In this document: piece by piece, positions 26,681-34,771 of the stretch
How the letters are laid out: the number at the start of each line of letters is the position of its first letter
How positions within the stretch are numbered: the stretch's first letter is position 1
NCBI GenBank assembly: GCA_030603695.1
Contig: JAUVXF010000001.1
Location: 124,001 to 188,000 of the forward strand
DNA: 64,000 bases
Source of the DNA: Natronohydrobacter sp.
Lineage (GTDB): Bacteria; Pseudomonadota; Alphaproteobacteria; Rhodobacterales; Rhodobacteraceae
Direction: 5' to 3'
The notes under the pieces: model-generated
What the model was told of the DNA's origin: nothing
The model's database searches: none
Seen by the model: the letters and a program-made list of their open reading frames with translations, nothing else
Translations under genes and position numbers: made by a program

Positions 26681-27460
26681 ATGAGCATGGTTGAACAAGC
26701 GCAGCTTGCGCCCGTTAAGATTGCCGATGATCTGACAGAAGCGGATTTGCGCGCGGCCCTGAAGGCGGGCTGGGAGGATTTCAAGGCCCATCCGGGCTTT
26801 GGGCTGTTTTTTGCGGCCTTCTATGTGATTGGCGGGATGGCGCTGTATTTCGGGCTGTTCGCGCGTGGCGAGGTGGCATGGTTTATCCCCATCGCTGCCG
26901 GGTTTCCGCTATTTGCCCCTTTCGCCGCGGTGGGGCTGTATGAGGTCAGCCGCCGCCGCGAGGCAGGCGAGCGCATGGATTGGGGCGCAATTCTTGGCGC
27001 GCTGCGCGGGCGTGGGGATGAACAATTGCTTGTCATGGGCGTGGTGGTGCTGCTGGTCTTTGGCTTCTGGATCATACTGGCGCGCGGCATTTTCGCCATT
27101 TTCATGGCACAATCGGGCATTGGCGGGGAATCGCTTGCGCTGTTGGGCAGCGGCGCGGGGATGATGATGCTGGCCTTGGGCAGTGCGGTGGGGGCCGTGG
27201 TGGCGCTGGTTTTGTTTTCCATCACGGTGGTCAGCCTGCCCATGCTGCTGGAACGCGATGTGGATTTTGTCAGCGCCATTATTGTCAGCATGGAAAGCGT
27301 GCGCCTGAATACGGCTGTGATGCTGAAATGGGCGGCCGTGATTGCGGCGGGCCTGTTTGTGGCCATGATCCCGCTGTTTCTGGGGCTGTTCGTGGCGCTG
27401 CCGGTGCTGGGCCATGCAACATGGCATATCTACCGCCGCGCCGTGGGCAAAGCGGGCTAG
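26681..27460 (+). CDS. DUF2189 domain integral membrane protein
   Basis: The 259-residue protein has about six membrane spans: pairs around 42-62 and 68-90, then 116-140, 150-185, 210-235 and 240-255. The N-terminal LRAALKAGWEDFKAHPGFGLFFAAFYVIGG is the DUF2189 entry and LFAPFAAVGLYEVSRRREAG follows the second span. Function is unknown. GGGAGGG lies six bases before the ATG at 26681; a second ATG two codons later is equally possible. A longer upstream frame was not accepted because it crosses repeat C and lacks membrane-protein character. Confidence 0.85.
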   Translation: MSMVEQAQLAPVKIADDLTEADLRAALKAGWEDFKAHPGFGLFFAAFYVIGGMALYFGLFARGEVAWFIPIAAGFPLFAPFAAVGLYEVSRRREAGERMDWGAILGALRGRGDEQLLVMGVVVLLVFGFWIILARGIFAIFMAQSGIGGESLALLGSGAGMMMLALGSAVGAVVALVLFSITVVSLPMLLERDVDFVSAIIVSMESVRLNTAVMLKWAAVIAAGLFVAMIPLFLGLFVALPVLGHATWHIYRRAVGKAG

Positions 27461-27474
27461 GCTTTGTGATAGGC

Positions 27475-27504
27475 CACAGGCGCCCAAGGCTTTGGGCGCC
27501 TGTG
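27475..27504. terminator. Symmetric hairpin between convergent genes
   Basis: CACAGGCGCCCA (27475-27486) pairs perfectly with TGGGCGCCTGTG (27493-27504) around a 6-nt loop. It sits 14 bases after the DUF2189 stop and 46 bases before the end of the MttB-type gene. It has no T run on either side, so it may act as a two-way transcript-end stabiliser rather than a strong terminator. Confidence 0.5.
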
Positions 27505-27550
27505 ATCTGCCCCAAACCGTTAGCCGCCGGACTGTGCGGGCTGGCGAAGG

Positions 27551-29122
27551 TTAGCCGAAGGCATCGGGTTCTGACGCTTTGCGCTGGTCGATATAGGCTT
27601 GGATCGCTTCGGAAATTGCGGGGTCCAGCTGGGGTTGCTGGTAATCGCGCAGCATTTTTGCCACCCGCACACTGGCCAAAGCCTGCGTATCGCGCGCGCC
27701 GTCTTCGTCCCATGTCTCGAACGGTTTGTAATCAAACAGGTCAGAGCGCCAGAAGGCATCTTTGAAATTGGCCTGCGTATGGTTGCAGCCCAGAAAATGC
27801 CCTCCCGGCCCGACCTCGCGCAGCGCGTCCATGGCTTGCCCGTTTTCCGACATATCCACGCCCCGCGCCAGATGGTGCAGTGCGCCCAACTGGTCGGCAT
27901 CCATCACGAATTTCTCGTAGGAAGAGACAAGCCCCCCTTCCAGCCAGCCGCAGGCATGCAGCATGAAATTCACCCCTGCCAGAAGCGCCATGTTCAGGCT
28001 GTTGGCAGATTCATACGCCGCCTGCGCATCGGGCAGTTTAGACCCGCAAAACGCCCCGCCAGAGCGGTAGGGCAGCCCCAGCCGCCGCGCCAACTGGCCC
28101 GCGCCATAGGTGATCAGCGCGGCCTCTGGCGTCCCAAAAGTGGGCGCGCCGCTGTTCATGTCTATGGATGTAACGAAAGCGCCAAAAATCACCGGGCTGC
28201 CCGCGCGCACCAATTGGCTATAGGCCACACCTGCCAGCACTTCGGCCAAAACCTGTGTCAATGTGCCTGCCACCGTGGTGGGGGCCATCGCCCCGCCCAC
28301 GATGAAGGGCGAAATGATGCTGGCCTGATTGGCCCGCGCATAGACTTCCAGCGCGCCCATCATCACGGAATCAAATGTCAGCGGGCTGTTGATATTGATC
28401 AGCGAGGTCATGACCGTGTTTTGGTCAACAAACTCTGCCCCGAAGAGCAGCTTTGCCATTTCCACCGAATCGGCGGCGCGCACGGGTTCGGTGACAGACC
28501 CCATGAAGGGCTTGTCGGAATAGAGCATATGCGCCTGCAACATATCCAGATGGCGCTTGTTCACGGCCACATCTGTCGGCTCGCACACGGTGCCGCCGGA
28601 ATGGTGCAACCATTTTGACATATAGCCCAGTTTCACGAAATTGCGGAAATCTTCCATTGTGGCGTAGCGCCGCCCGCCTGTGGCATCGCGCACGAAGGGG
28701 GGGCCATAGACAGGGGCCAGCACCAGCGATTTGCCACCAATTTCCACGTTGCGCGCGGGGTTGCGCGCGTGCTGGGTGAAGCGGCCGGGCGCTGTGGCAC
28801 ATAGCTTGCGCGCCAGCCCGCGCGGGATGCGCACGCGCTCTCCCTCTATCTCTGCGCCCGCATTGCGCCACAGTTCCAGCGCGGCGGGGTTATCGACGAA
28901 ATTCACGCCAATTTCGGCCAGCACGGTTTCTGCATTGGCCTCTATGATGGCCAGCGCCTCTTCGTTCAGCACGTCCAGATTTGGGATGTTGCGCTCTATA
29001 TAGCGCGCAGTCTCTATGCTCACAGCACTGCGCGCCGCGCGCCGTGCGGCCCCGCCGCCGCCTGCACTACGCCCGCGCCGTGCGCCACTGTGTTGCTCTG
29101 CCTCGATTGCCGATTCTGCCAT
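27551..29122 (-). CDS. MttB-family (trimethylamine methyltransferase superfamily) protein, non-pyrrolysine
   Basis: This 523-residue protein belongs to the MttB superfamily that moves methyl groups from quaternary amines such as glycine betaine to a corrinoid protein. Its features are a low-complexity Gly/Ala/Arg N-terminus (1-35), VPRGLARKLC-like IPRGLARKLCATAPGRFT (about 98-115), TVCEPTDVAVNKRHL, and SGGAFCGSKLPDAQAAYESANSL in the C-terminal half. There is no in-frame amber codon, so it lacks pyrrolysine. ATG at 29122 follows AGGAG by eight bases, better than the GTG at 29131. No corrinoid-protein or methyltransferase partner gene adjoins it, so its methyl acceptor is unclear. Confidence 0.85.
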   Translation of the reverse strand: MAESAIEAEQHSGARRGRSAGGGGAARRAARSAVSIETARYIERNIPNLDVLNEEALAIIEANAETVLAEIGVNFVDNPAALELWRNAGAEIEGERVRIPRGLARKLCATAPGRFTQHARNPARNVEIGGKSLVLAPVYGPPFVRDATGGRRYATMEDFRNFVKLGYMSKWLHHSGGTVCEPTDVAVNKRHLDMLQAHMLYSDKPFMGSVTEPVRAADSVEMAKLLFGAEFVDQNTVMTSLININSPLTFDSVMMGALEVYARANQASIISPFIVGGAMAPTTVAGTLTQVLAEVLAGVAYSQLVRAGSPVIFGAFVTSIDMNSGAPTFGTPEAALITYGAGQLARRLGLPYRSGGAFCGSKLPDAQAAYESANSLNMALLAGVNFMLHACGWLEGGLVSSYEKFVMDADQLGALHHLARGVDMSENGQAMDALREVGPGGHFLGCNHTQANFKDAFWRSDLFDYKPFETWDEDGARDTQALASVRVAKMLRDYQQPQLDPAISEAIQAYIDQRKASEPDAFG

Positions 29123-29332
29123 GCCAGCCACTCCTGATCTTCCCGCGCGCGCAGGATTTCCCTTCTCCTAGCGCGGGGGCCTGCCGCAAACTGGCCAATT
29201 TGCGGCGGATTCGGGTGCAAAGCGACATATGATAGCGCGCCCATCGCTGGACAGTCGCCGCCCCAAGGGCTAGTTGGCGCTGCATACAAAGCGGCGCGCG
29301 GGCAGGTTTTGCTTGAACGCGCGCCATCACCC

Positions 29333-29359
29333 CCCATATGCAACCCGCGCGCATATGGG
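29333..29359. promoter_or_regulatory. Inverted repeat before the nadABC operon
   Basis: CCCATATGC (29333-29341) and GCATATGGG (29351-29359) are perfect 9-bp inverted arms with a 9-base spacer, ending 26 bases before the nadA start. Position and symmetry suit an operator for a dimeric repressor of NAD synthesis, such as NadQ-type proteins of alphaproteobacteria, though I cannot confirm that regulator's site. Confidence 0.45.
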
Positions 29360-29385
29360 CGCCATTCGCTGATCGGAGCTTTGCC

Positions 29386-30435
29386 ATGCTGGACATGCCC
29401 GCCATCCGCAATGACCTGAAAACGGTCTATGATCTTGCGCCCAATCCCGATTTGGCGGCACATATGCAGGCCGAATATGCGCGCATGTCGCGTGTCATCT
29501 CGCCCGCCGATTGGGCCATTCATGCCCCCTATGTGGCCGCGATCAATGCGCTGAAGCGCGAACGCAACGCGGCGATTCTGGCGCATAACTACATGACGCC
29601 CGAAATCTTTCACGGGATTGCCGATGTGGTGGGCGACAGCCTGCAACTGGCGATAGAGGCCACGAAAACCAGTGCCGATGTGATCGTGCAATGCGGCGTG
29701 CATTTCATGGCCGAGACATCCAAAATCCTGAACCCTGCGAAAACCGTGCTTATGCCTGATATGGATGCAGGCTGTTCGCTGGCCGAAAGCATCACCCCCG
29801 AAGGCATTGCCCAGATGCGCGCGCGCTATCCCGGCGCGCCTGTGGTCAGCTATGTAAACACCACTGCCGCTGTCAAAGCGGCGTCGGATATTTGCTGCAC
29901 CTCTGCCAATGCCGTCCAGATTATCCGCGCGCTGGAGGCAGAGACGATCATCATGACGCCAGATCAATATCTGGCGCAGAATGTGGCCGCGCTTGTGCCC
30001 GAAAAGCGGATTGTCTGGTGGGAAGGGTCGTGCATCGTGCATGAACAATACACCGCCCAAGATATCCGCGATTTCCGCGATTGGAACCCCGGAACCCGCA
30101 TTATCGCCCATCCCGAATGCCCCCCCGATGTGGTGGCAGAGGCGGATTTCTCTGGCTCTACCGCCGGGATTCTGGATTATGTCAGCCGCGAGCGGCCCGC
30201 GCGCGCCATGCTGGTGACAGAATGTTCCATGGCGTCCAACATATCCGATGCCCACCCGGATGTGGAATTTATCGGCCCCTGCAACATGTGCCCCTATATG
30301 AAAAAGATCACGCTGGAAAAGGTGCTGTGGTGTTTGCACACCATGACCACACAGATAGAGGTAGAGGCCGAAATCGCCGCCAAGGCGCGGCTGGCGGTGC
30401 AGCGGATGATTGATCTTTCCGCGCAGAAAGCCTGA
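29386..30435 (+). CDS. nadA: Quinolinate synthase
   Basis: NadA condenses iminoaspartate with dihydroxyacetone phosphate to quinolinate using a 4Fe-4S cluster. In the 349-residue protein the three conserved cysteine regions are QCGVHFMAETSKIL (Cys103), SDICCTSANAVQ (about 190) and GPCNMCPYMKK (about 285). The AILAHNYMTPE and VVGDSLQLA blocks near 63-88 are also typical. The start at 29386 follows CGGAG. It heads the nadA-nadB-nadC operon, with an inverted repeat just upstream. Confidence 0.97.
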   Translation: MLDMPAIRNDLKTVYDLAPNPDLAAHMQAEYARMSRVISPADWAIHAPYVAAINALKRERNAAILAHNYMTPEIFHGIADVVGDSLQLAIEATKTSADVIVQCGVHFMAETSKILNPAKTVLMPDMDAGCSLAESITPEGIAQMRARYPGAPVVSYVNTTAAVKAASDICCTSANAVQIIRALEAETIIMTPDQYLAQNVAALVPEKRIVWWEGSCIVHEQYTAQDIRDFRDWNPGTRIIAHPECPPDVVAEADFSGSTAGILDYVSRERPARAMLVTECSMASNISDAHPDVEFIGPCNMCPYMKKITLEKVLWCLHTMTTQIEVEAEIAAKARLAVQRMIDLSAQKA

Positions 30436-30439
30436 GCCT

Positions 30440-31999
30440 GTGATCACCACCGAACGCGTGGTCATTGTGGGGGCGGGGCTTGGCGGGCTATATGCCGCGC
30501 TGATGCTGGCGCCCTGCCCGGTGCTTGTCATCTCTCCCGAAACATTGGGAGAGGGGGCCTCTTCGGCTTGGGCGCAGGGCGGGATTGCCGCCGCCATGGC
30601 CGAAGGTGACAGCCCAGAAGCCCATGCAAGCGATACTGTGGCGGCGGGTGCGGGCACAGTGGATAGCGCGATTGCCGCCCTTGTTACCGGGGTTGCGCGC
30701 GATCACATCCTTGATCTGACAGCGCGCGGCACGCCCTTTGACCGCGATCTGGCGGGCGGATATGTCCTGAACCACGAGGCCGCGCATTCGCAACCGCGCG
30801 TGGTGCGGGTGCAGGGCGATCAGGCGGGCCGCAAGATTATGGAAACCCTGATTGCCATGGTGCGCGCTGCCCCGTCGGTGCAGGTGATGGAACGTGTTGT
30901 CGCGCAAGAGCTGATTGTCGAGGATGGGCGCGTGTGCGGGCTGCATCTGGCACGGCTGGGGCAGGATGGCAGCATCTCGCGCGCGGCAGCGCTGCGCGCG
31001 CCTGCGGTGCTGCTGGCGGGCGGCGGCTCTGGCGGGTTATATGCGCTGACAACCAACCCGCCGCGCATTCGCGGGCAGGTGATGGGCATGGCCGCGCGGG
31101 CGGGCGCGGTGATGGCCGATATGGAATTCGTGCAGTTTCACCCCACGGCGATGGATTTGGGCCAAGACCCCGCGCCACTGGCAACAGAGGCCCTGCGCGG
31201 CGAAGGCGCGCGGCTGGTTACGGCCGATGGTGTGTATTTCATGGAAGGGGTGCACCCGCTGGCCGAACTGGCCCCGCGCGATATCGTAGCGCGCGCCGTA
31301 TTCGCCCAAACCCAAGCTGGCGCGCGCCCCCTGCTGGACACGCGCGCCGCCATAGGCGCAGAGATTGACACCCGTTTTCCCGCTGTGGCCGAGGCCTGCC
31401 GCCGCGCCGGGCTAGACCCCACGCGCGCACCGATCCCGATTGCCGCTGCTGCGCATTACCATATGGGCGGGGTGGCCACGGATGCGCAGGGCCGGGCCTC
31501 TCTGCCCGGTTTGTGGGTCTGTGGCGAGGCGGCATCGACCGGGTTGCACGGGGCCAATCGTCTGGCCTCTAACGGGGTATTGGAGGCGCTGGTTTTTGCC
31601 CGCCGCGCCGCGCAGGATATCGCGCCGCAGCTTGCCCCAAACCCCGCCGCGCCGGTTGTGCTGGATTTCACCAAGGGCGGTGTGGCGCTGGATGAAGGGC
31701 TGGTGGCGCAGTTGCGCCAAGTGATGACAGCGCAAGTGGGTGTGCGCCGCACGGCCACAGGGCTGGCGCAGGCGATCACCCGCATCCGCGCCTTGCAGGC
31801 TTTGCATGCCCCCAGCGCCGATTTTGCCAATATGTGCGCCACGGCCCTTTTGATTGCCACTGCCGCCCAAAACCGCCGCGAAAGCCGGGGCGCGCATTGG
31901 CGCGATGATTTTCCCGCCCCCGATCCCGCCCTTGCACAGCGCTCGCGCCTGAGATTGGCCGATTTGGGCGCGCAGCTAACAGAGGTTGCCCAAGCATGA
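30440..31999 (+). CDS. nadB: L-aspartate oxidase
   Basis: NadB oxidises aspartate to iminoaspartate, the substrate of NadA. The 519-residue flavoprotein opens with VVIVGAGLGGLYAALML (FAD site, about 7-23) and has SSAWAQGGIAAAM (about 43-55), the substrate-region MEFVQFHPTAMDL and the RPLLDTRAAIG / HYHMGGVATDAQGR / GLHGANRLASN blocks of the fumarate-reductase/aspartate-oxidase family. GTG at 30440, four bases after the nadA stop, was chosen because the protein then starts right before the FAD strand; ATG at 30410 inside nadA is the alternative. No strong ribosome site is seen for either. Confidence 0.93.
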   Translation: MITTERVVIVGAGLGGLYAALMLAPCPVLVISPETLGEGASSAWAQGGIAAAMAEGDSPEAHASDTVAAGAGTVDSAIAALVTGVARDHILDLTARGTPFDRDLAGGYVLNHEAAHSQPRVVRVQGDQAGRKIMETLIAMVRAAPSVQVMERVVAQELIVEDGRVCGLHLARLGQDGSISRAAALRAPAVLLAGGGSGGLYALTTNPPRIRGQVMGMAARAGAVMADMEFVQFHPTAMDLGQDPAPLATEALRGEGARLVTADGVYFMEGVHPLAELAPRDIVARAVFAQTQAGARPLLDTRAAIGAEIDTRFPAVAEACRRAGLDPTRAPIPIAAAAHYHMGGVATDAQGRASLPGLWVCGEAASTGLHGANRLASNGVLEALVFARRAAQDIAPQLAPNPAAPVVLDFTKGGVALDEGLVAQLRQVMTAQVGVRRTATGLAQAITRIRALQALHAPSADFANMCATALLIATAAQNRRESRGAHWRDDFPAPDPALAQRSRLRLADLGAQLTEVAQA

Positions 32000-32844
32000 C
32001 ACACGCCCCCTTGCCCGAATTGTTGGTAGAGCCGCTGGTGCGCGCCGCCCTGCTGGAAGATCTTGGCCCCTCTGGCGATGTGACCACACAGGCCGTCATC
32101 CCCCCCGGCTTGCAGGTTGTGGCGGCGATGAATGCGCGTGATGCGGGCGTGGTTTCGGGCATGCAACTGGCCGAACTGGCCTTTCGGCTGGTTGATCCTG
32201 CGTTGCGCGTCACTGTGTTGCACGCCGATGGCAGCACCGTTACCCCGGGCATGCAGGTTATGGAGATATCGGGCGCGGCCAGTTCTATCCTCTCGGCAGA
32301 GCGGGTGGCGCTGAATTTTGCGGGCCGCCTGTCGGGGATTGCCACGCTGACTGCCGCCTTTGTGGCCCAGACCACCGGCACAGCGGCGCGCATCACCTGC
32401 ACCCGCAAAACAACGCCGGGGCTGCGGCTGGTGGAAAAGCAGGCGGTGCGCCACGGGGGCGGGGCCGCCCATCGCTATGGGCTGTCCGATGCCGTGCTGA
32501 TCAAAGACAACCATATCGCCGCCGCAGGCGGGATTGCGCCTGCCCTGACACAGGCGCGCGCCGCAGCCAGCCATATGCGCCGCATTGAAATAGAGGTGGA
32601 TACGCTGGCACAGTTGCAAGAGGTGCTGGCCACGGGCGGCGCGGATGTGGTGCTTCTGGACAATATGGACAGCGCCACATTGCGCGCAGCGGTAGAGATG
32701 GTGGCAGGGCGGCTGGTGACAGAAGCATCGGGCAATATGCGGCTGGCCCGGATTGCCGAAGTGGCGGCCACGGGGGTGGATTACATTTCTGTTGGTGCGC
32801 TGACCCATTCCGCCCCGGTGCTGGATCTGGGGCTGGATTTCTAG
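31996..32844 (+). CDS. nadC: Nicotinate-nucleotide pyrophosphorylase (carboxylating)
   Basis: NadC, the quinolinate phosphoribosyltransferase, converts quinolinate and PRPP to nicotinate mononucleotide. The 282-residue protein has LLEDLGPSGDVTTQAV near 17-32, SAERVALNFAGRLSGIAT (about 98-115), the active-site TRKTTPGLRLVEKQAVRHGGG (about 136-156), KDNHIAAAGG, and the C-terminal EASGNMRLARIAEVAATGVDYISVGALTHS. The start overlaps nadB by four bases (ATGA). It completes the de novo NAD operon. Confidence 0.97.
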   Translation: MTHAPLPELLVEPLVRAALLEDLGPSGDVTTQAVIPPGLQVVAAMNARDAGVVSGMQLAELAFRLVDPALRVTVLHADGSTVTPGMQVMEISGAASSILSAERVALNFAGRLSGIATLTAAFVAQTTGTAARITCTRKTTPGLRLVEKQAVRHGGGAAHRYGLSDAVLIKDNHIAAAGGIAPALTQARAAASHMRRIEIEVDTLAQLQEVLATGGADVVLLDNMDSATLRAAVEMVAGRLVTEASGNMRLARIAEVAATGVDYISVGALTHSAPVLDLGLDF

Positions 32845-32969
32845 GCGTTTGCCGCTAGCTGTGTCATCGCAGCCCCGTGACTTGAGCAGGCGCGGGCTTT
32901 GGGCTAGTTTGCGCCCTTGAACAATGTTCCGCCATGGGGGCAGTTATGCGGGGAGACGGGGATAAACTG

Positions 32970-33163
32970 CCAAGCCGCGCAGCGCTGGGCCGCGGTGCGG
33001 CGATGCGCCAGCGGGGCTAAGCGGTTTATGGTGGCCACATCCGAACGAAACTCAGGCTATGCGCAGGGTGCAGCCAAATCGCCGTGCCGGGGGGCGGCCC
33101 GGCGATGCGCGGCGGCCTTCGGCCTTGATTCCGCGCTTGCTGCGCTGCTCTGGCCCCTGCGAC
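32970..33163 (+). repeat. Repeat A, copy 1 (full length, entering a coding region)
   Basis: This matches the minus strand of 19184-19352 over most of its length and extends through the GCTGCTCTGGCCCCT block also found in copy 5. It has two hairpins: ATCGCCG (33078-33084) with CGGCGAT (33100-33106), and GGCC (33114-33117) with GGCC (33121-33124) around TTC. The downstream part is in frame with the ZevA-like gene and ends about ten bases before its signal peptide. Confidence 0.75.
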
Positions 33164-33819
33164 AGACAAGACGCCTGTTTCTGTGCGCTGTTGCCAGCCT
33201 TGGCCTTGCCGCGCCCTTGGGCGCACACCCCCATATCTTTGTGGATACAGAGTTGGAGCTTGTCTTTGCCCCCGATGGCCAGCCAGAGGGGATATGGATA
33301 AGCTGGGCCTATGATCCGTTCTTTTCCATGCTGCTGGTGTCTGACATGGGGCTAGACCCCGATTTCACAGGCGAAATATCAGAGGCAGAGCGCGCGGAGT
33401 TGGACGGTTTCGACATGAACTGGATAGAGGGCTATCACGGCGATACCCATGTCACCCAAGAGGGCCGCGCGCTGGCGCTGTCCGGCCCGGTGGAATGGGC
33501 CTCTGATTACCGCGAGGGGCGGCTTTTCTCGCGCCATTTGCGCCGGTTTGAAGATATGCCAGACCCCGCGCAAGAATTGGTCATCGCGGTCTATGACCCC
33601 ACCTATTACACCAGCTACGGCCTTGTTGGCATGCCGCAAATCACAGGCCGGGGCGATTGTCTGGCCCGCATCTATGAGCCGGACTGGGAGGCCGCAGGCG
33701 CGCAGCTGGAAGCCGCGCTGGATGAGATGCTGGGCGCTGGCGGCGATATGGAGGCCGATTTCCCCGCCGTGGGTGCGCTGTTTGCCGAAGAGGTGCGAAT
33801 CTTATGCCCCGCGCCGTAA
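33028..33819 (+). CDS. DUF1007 periplasmic metal-uptake protein, ZevA-like
   Basis: The conserved domain begins after a signal peptide (RRLFLCAVASLGLAAPLGA) with HPHIFVDTELELVF, the typical DUF1007 start, and continues with ISWAYDPFFSMLL and YDPTYYTSYGL to the C-terminus. With the NicO-type gene overlapping it by 16 bases it mirrors ZevAB, a zinc uptake pair of Haemophilus. The start is uncertain. The first in-frame ATG (33028) makes a 263-residue protein whose first 45 or so residues are encoded by repeat A, and no ATG, GTG or TTG is seen between there and the signal peptide. A repeat insertion seems to have replaced the original start region; low or altered expression is possible. Confidence 0.7.
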   Translation: MVATSERNSGYAQGAAKSPCRGAARRCAAAFGLDSALAALLWPLRQTRRLFLCAVASLGLAAPLGAHPHIFVDTELELVFAPDGQPEGIWISWAYDPFFSMLLVSDMGLDPDFTGEISEAERAELDGFDMNWIEGYHGDTHVTQEGRALALSGPVEWASDYREGRLFSRHLRRFEDMPDPAQELVIAVYDPTYYTSYGLVGMPQITGRGDCLARIYEPDWEAAGAQLEAALDEMLGAGGDMEADFPAVGALFAEEVRILCPAP

Positions 33820-34730
33820 TTCTGGGCGCGCTGGCGCTGGTGGGTCTGGGTGCGCTGGTCTGGTGGCTGGGCAACGGGGCCGAGGGGCTGGCTGCTTGGG
33901 CGCAATCGGCGCAGCGCGGCTTTCAAGACCAGATGGCGCTGGGCCTGCGCGCGCTGCGCGCGGGCCAGCCGGGCGCATTGGCCACATTCTGGGCCTTGTG
34001 TTTCGCCTATGGCTTTGTGCATGCCGCCGGGCCGGGGCATGGCAAATTCGTGCTGGGCGCTTATGGGGCGGGCCATCAGGTGCCCTTGGCGCGGATGGCG
34101 GGGATCGGGCTTGCGGCATCGCTGGCGCAAGGGGGCAGTGCGATTGCGCTGGTTTACGGCGGTGTGCTGATCTTCAACGCCACGCGCGAGGGGCTGCAAC
34201 TGGCAGGTGATATCTGGCTGGAACGCGCGAGCCTTGGGGCGATTGCGCTGATCGGGCTGGTGCTGGTCATGCGCGCCACGCGGCGCGGGCTGCGCATGGC
34301 AGCGGCACCCGCGCCTGTGGCGCTGGCGGGCGGGGCTGCTGCCGGCCATGGGGCAGCGCATGGCCATTGCGACAGTTGCGGCCATAAACACGCCCCCGAC
34401 ATGCACGAGGTTGCCGCCCTGACGGGCTGGCGCGACAGCCTGATGCTGGTGGGGGCCATTGCCATCCGGCCCTGCACCGGCGCGCTGTTTGTGCTGTTGT
34501 TGACATGGCGGATGGGGCTGATCTGGCAGGGCATGGCGGCGGTGATGATCATGGCGCTGGGCACGGCAACTGTAACTGTGGCTGTGGCGGGGCTGGCCGT
34601 TCTGGCCCGCGAAGGGGCGCAGGATTGGGCCGCACGGCTGGGCCGCGCGCGCGTGCTGATGCCGCTGATGGAGGGCTTGGCCGGGCTTTTCATTCTGCTG
34701 GTGGCGCTGAACATGTTAAAAATAATCTGA
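33804..34730 (+). CDS. NicO/RcnA family nickel-cobalt (or zinc) transporter, ZevB-like
   Basis: The 308-residue membrane protein has about seven spans. The family signature FVHAAGPGHGKFVLGAYGAG lies near 72-91, and a His-rich cytoplasmic or periplasmic loop GHGAAHGHCDSCGHKHAPDMHE lies at about 180-202, split by the second half of the protein, which begins LMLVGAIAIRPCTGALFVLLL. Such loops bind transition metals. It overlaps the DUF1007 gene, the ZevAB arrangement known for zinc import; nickel or cobalt transport remains possible. No metal-dependent operator was recognised upstream. Confidence 0.85.
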   Translation: MPRAVILGALALVGLGALVWWLGNGAEGLAAWAQSAQRGFQDQMALGLRALRAGQPGALATFWALCFAYGFVHAAGPGHGKFVLGAYGAGHQVPLARMAGIGLAASLAQGGSAIALVYGGVLIFNATREGLQLAGDIWLERASLGAIALIGLVLVMRATRRGLRMAAAPAPVALAGGAAAGHGAAHGHCDSCGHKHAPDMHEVAALTGWRDSLMLVGAIAIRPCTGALFVLLLTWRMGLIWQGMAAVMIMALGTATVTVAVAGLAVLAREGAQDWAARLGRARVLMPLMEGLAGLFILLVALNMLKII

Positions 34731-34771
34731 GCCATCTTGCCGCCCTGCCCGCCACAGGCTAACCCTGCGGC

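Noticed and set aside
27551-29122. Pyrrolysine-containing trimethylamine methyltransferase
   Set aside because: The frame has no internal amber codon and no Pyl biosynthesis genes are seen, so it is a non-pyrrolysine member.
31456-32808. Long minus-strand frame over nadB and nadC
   Set aside because: Antisense to two certain genes, His/Arg/Gln-rich without domains.
32917-33027. Earlier in-frame start for the ZevA-like gene at 32917
   Set aside because: It would add still more repeat-like sequence before the signal peptide and has no clear ribosome site.
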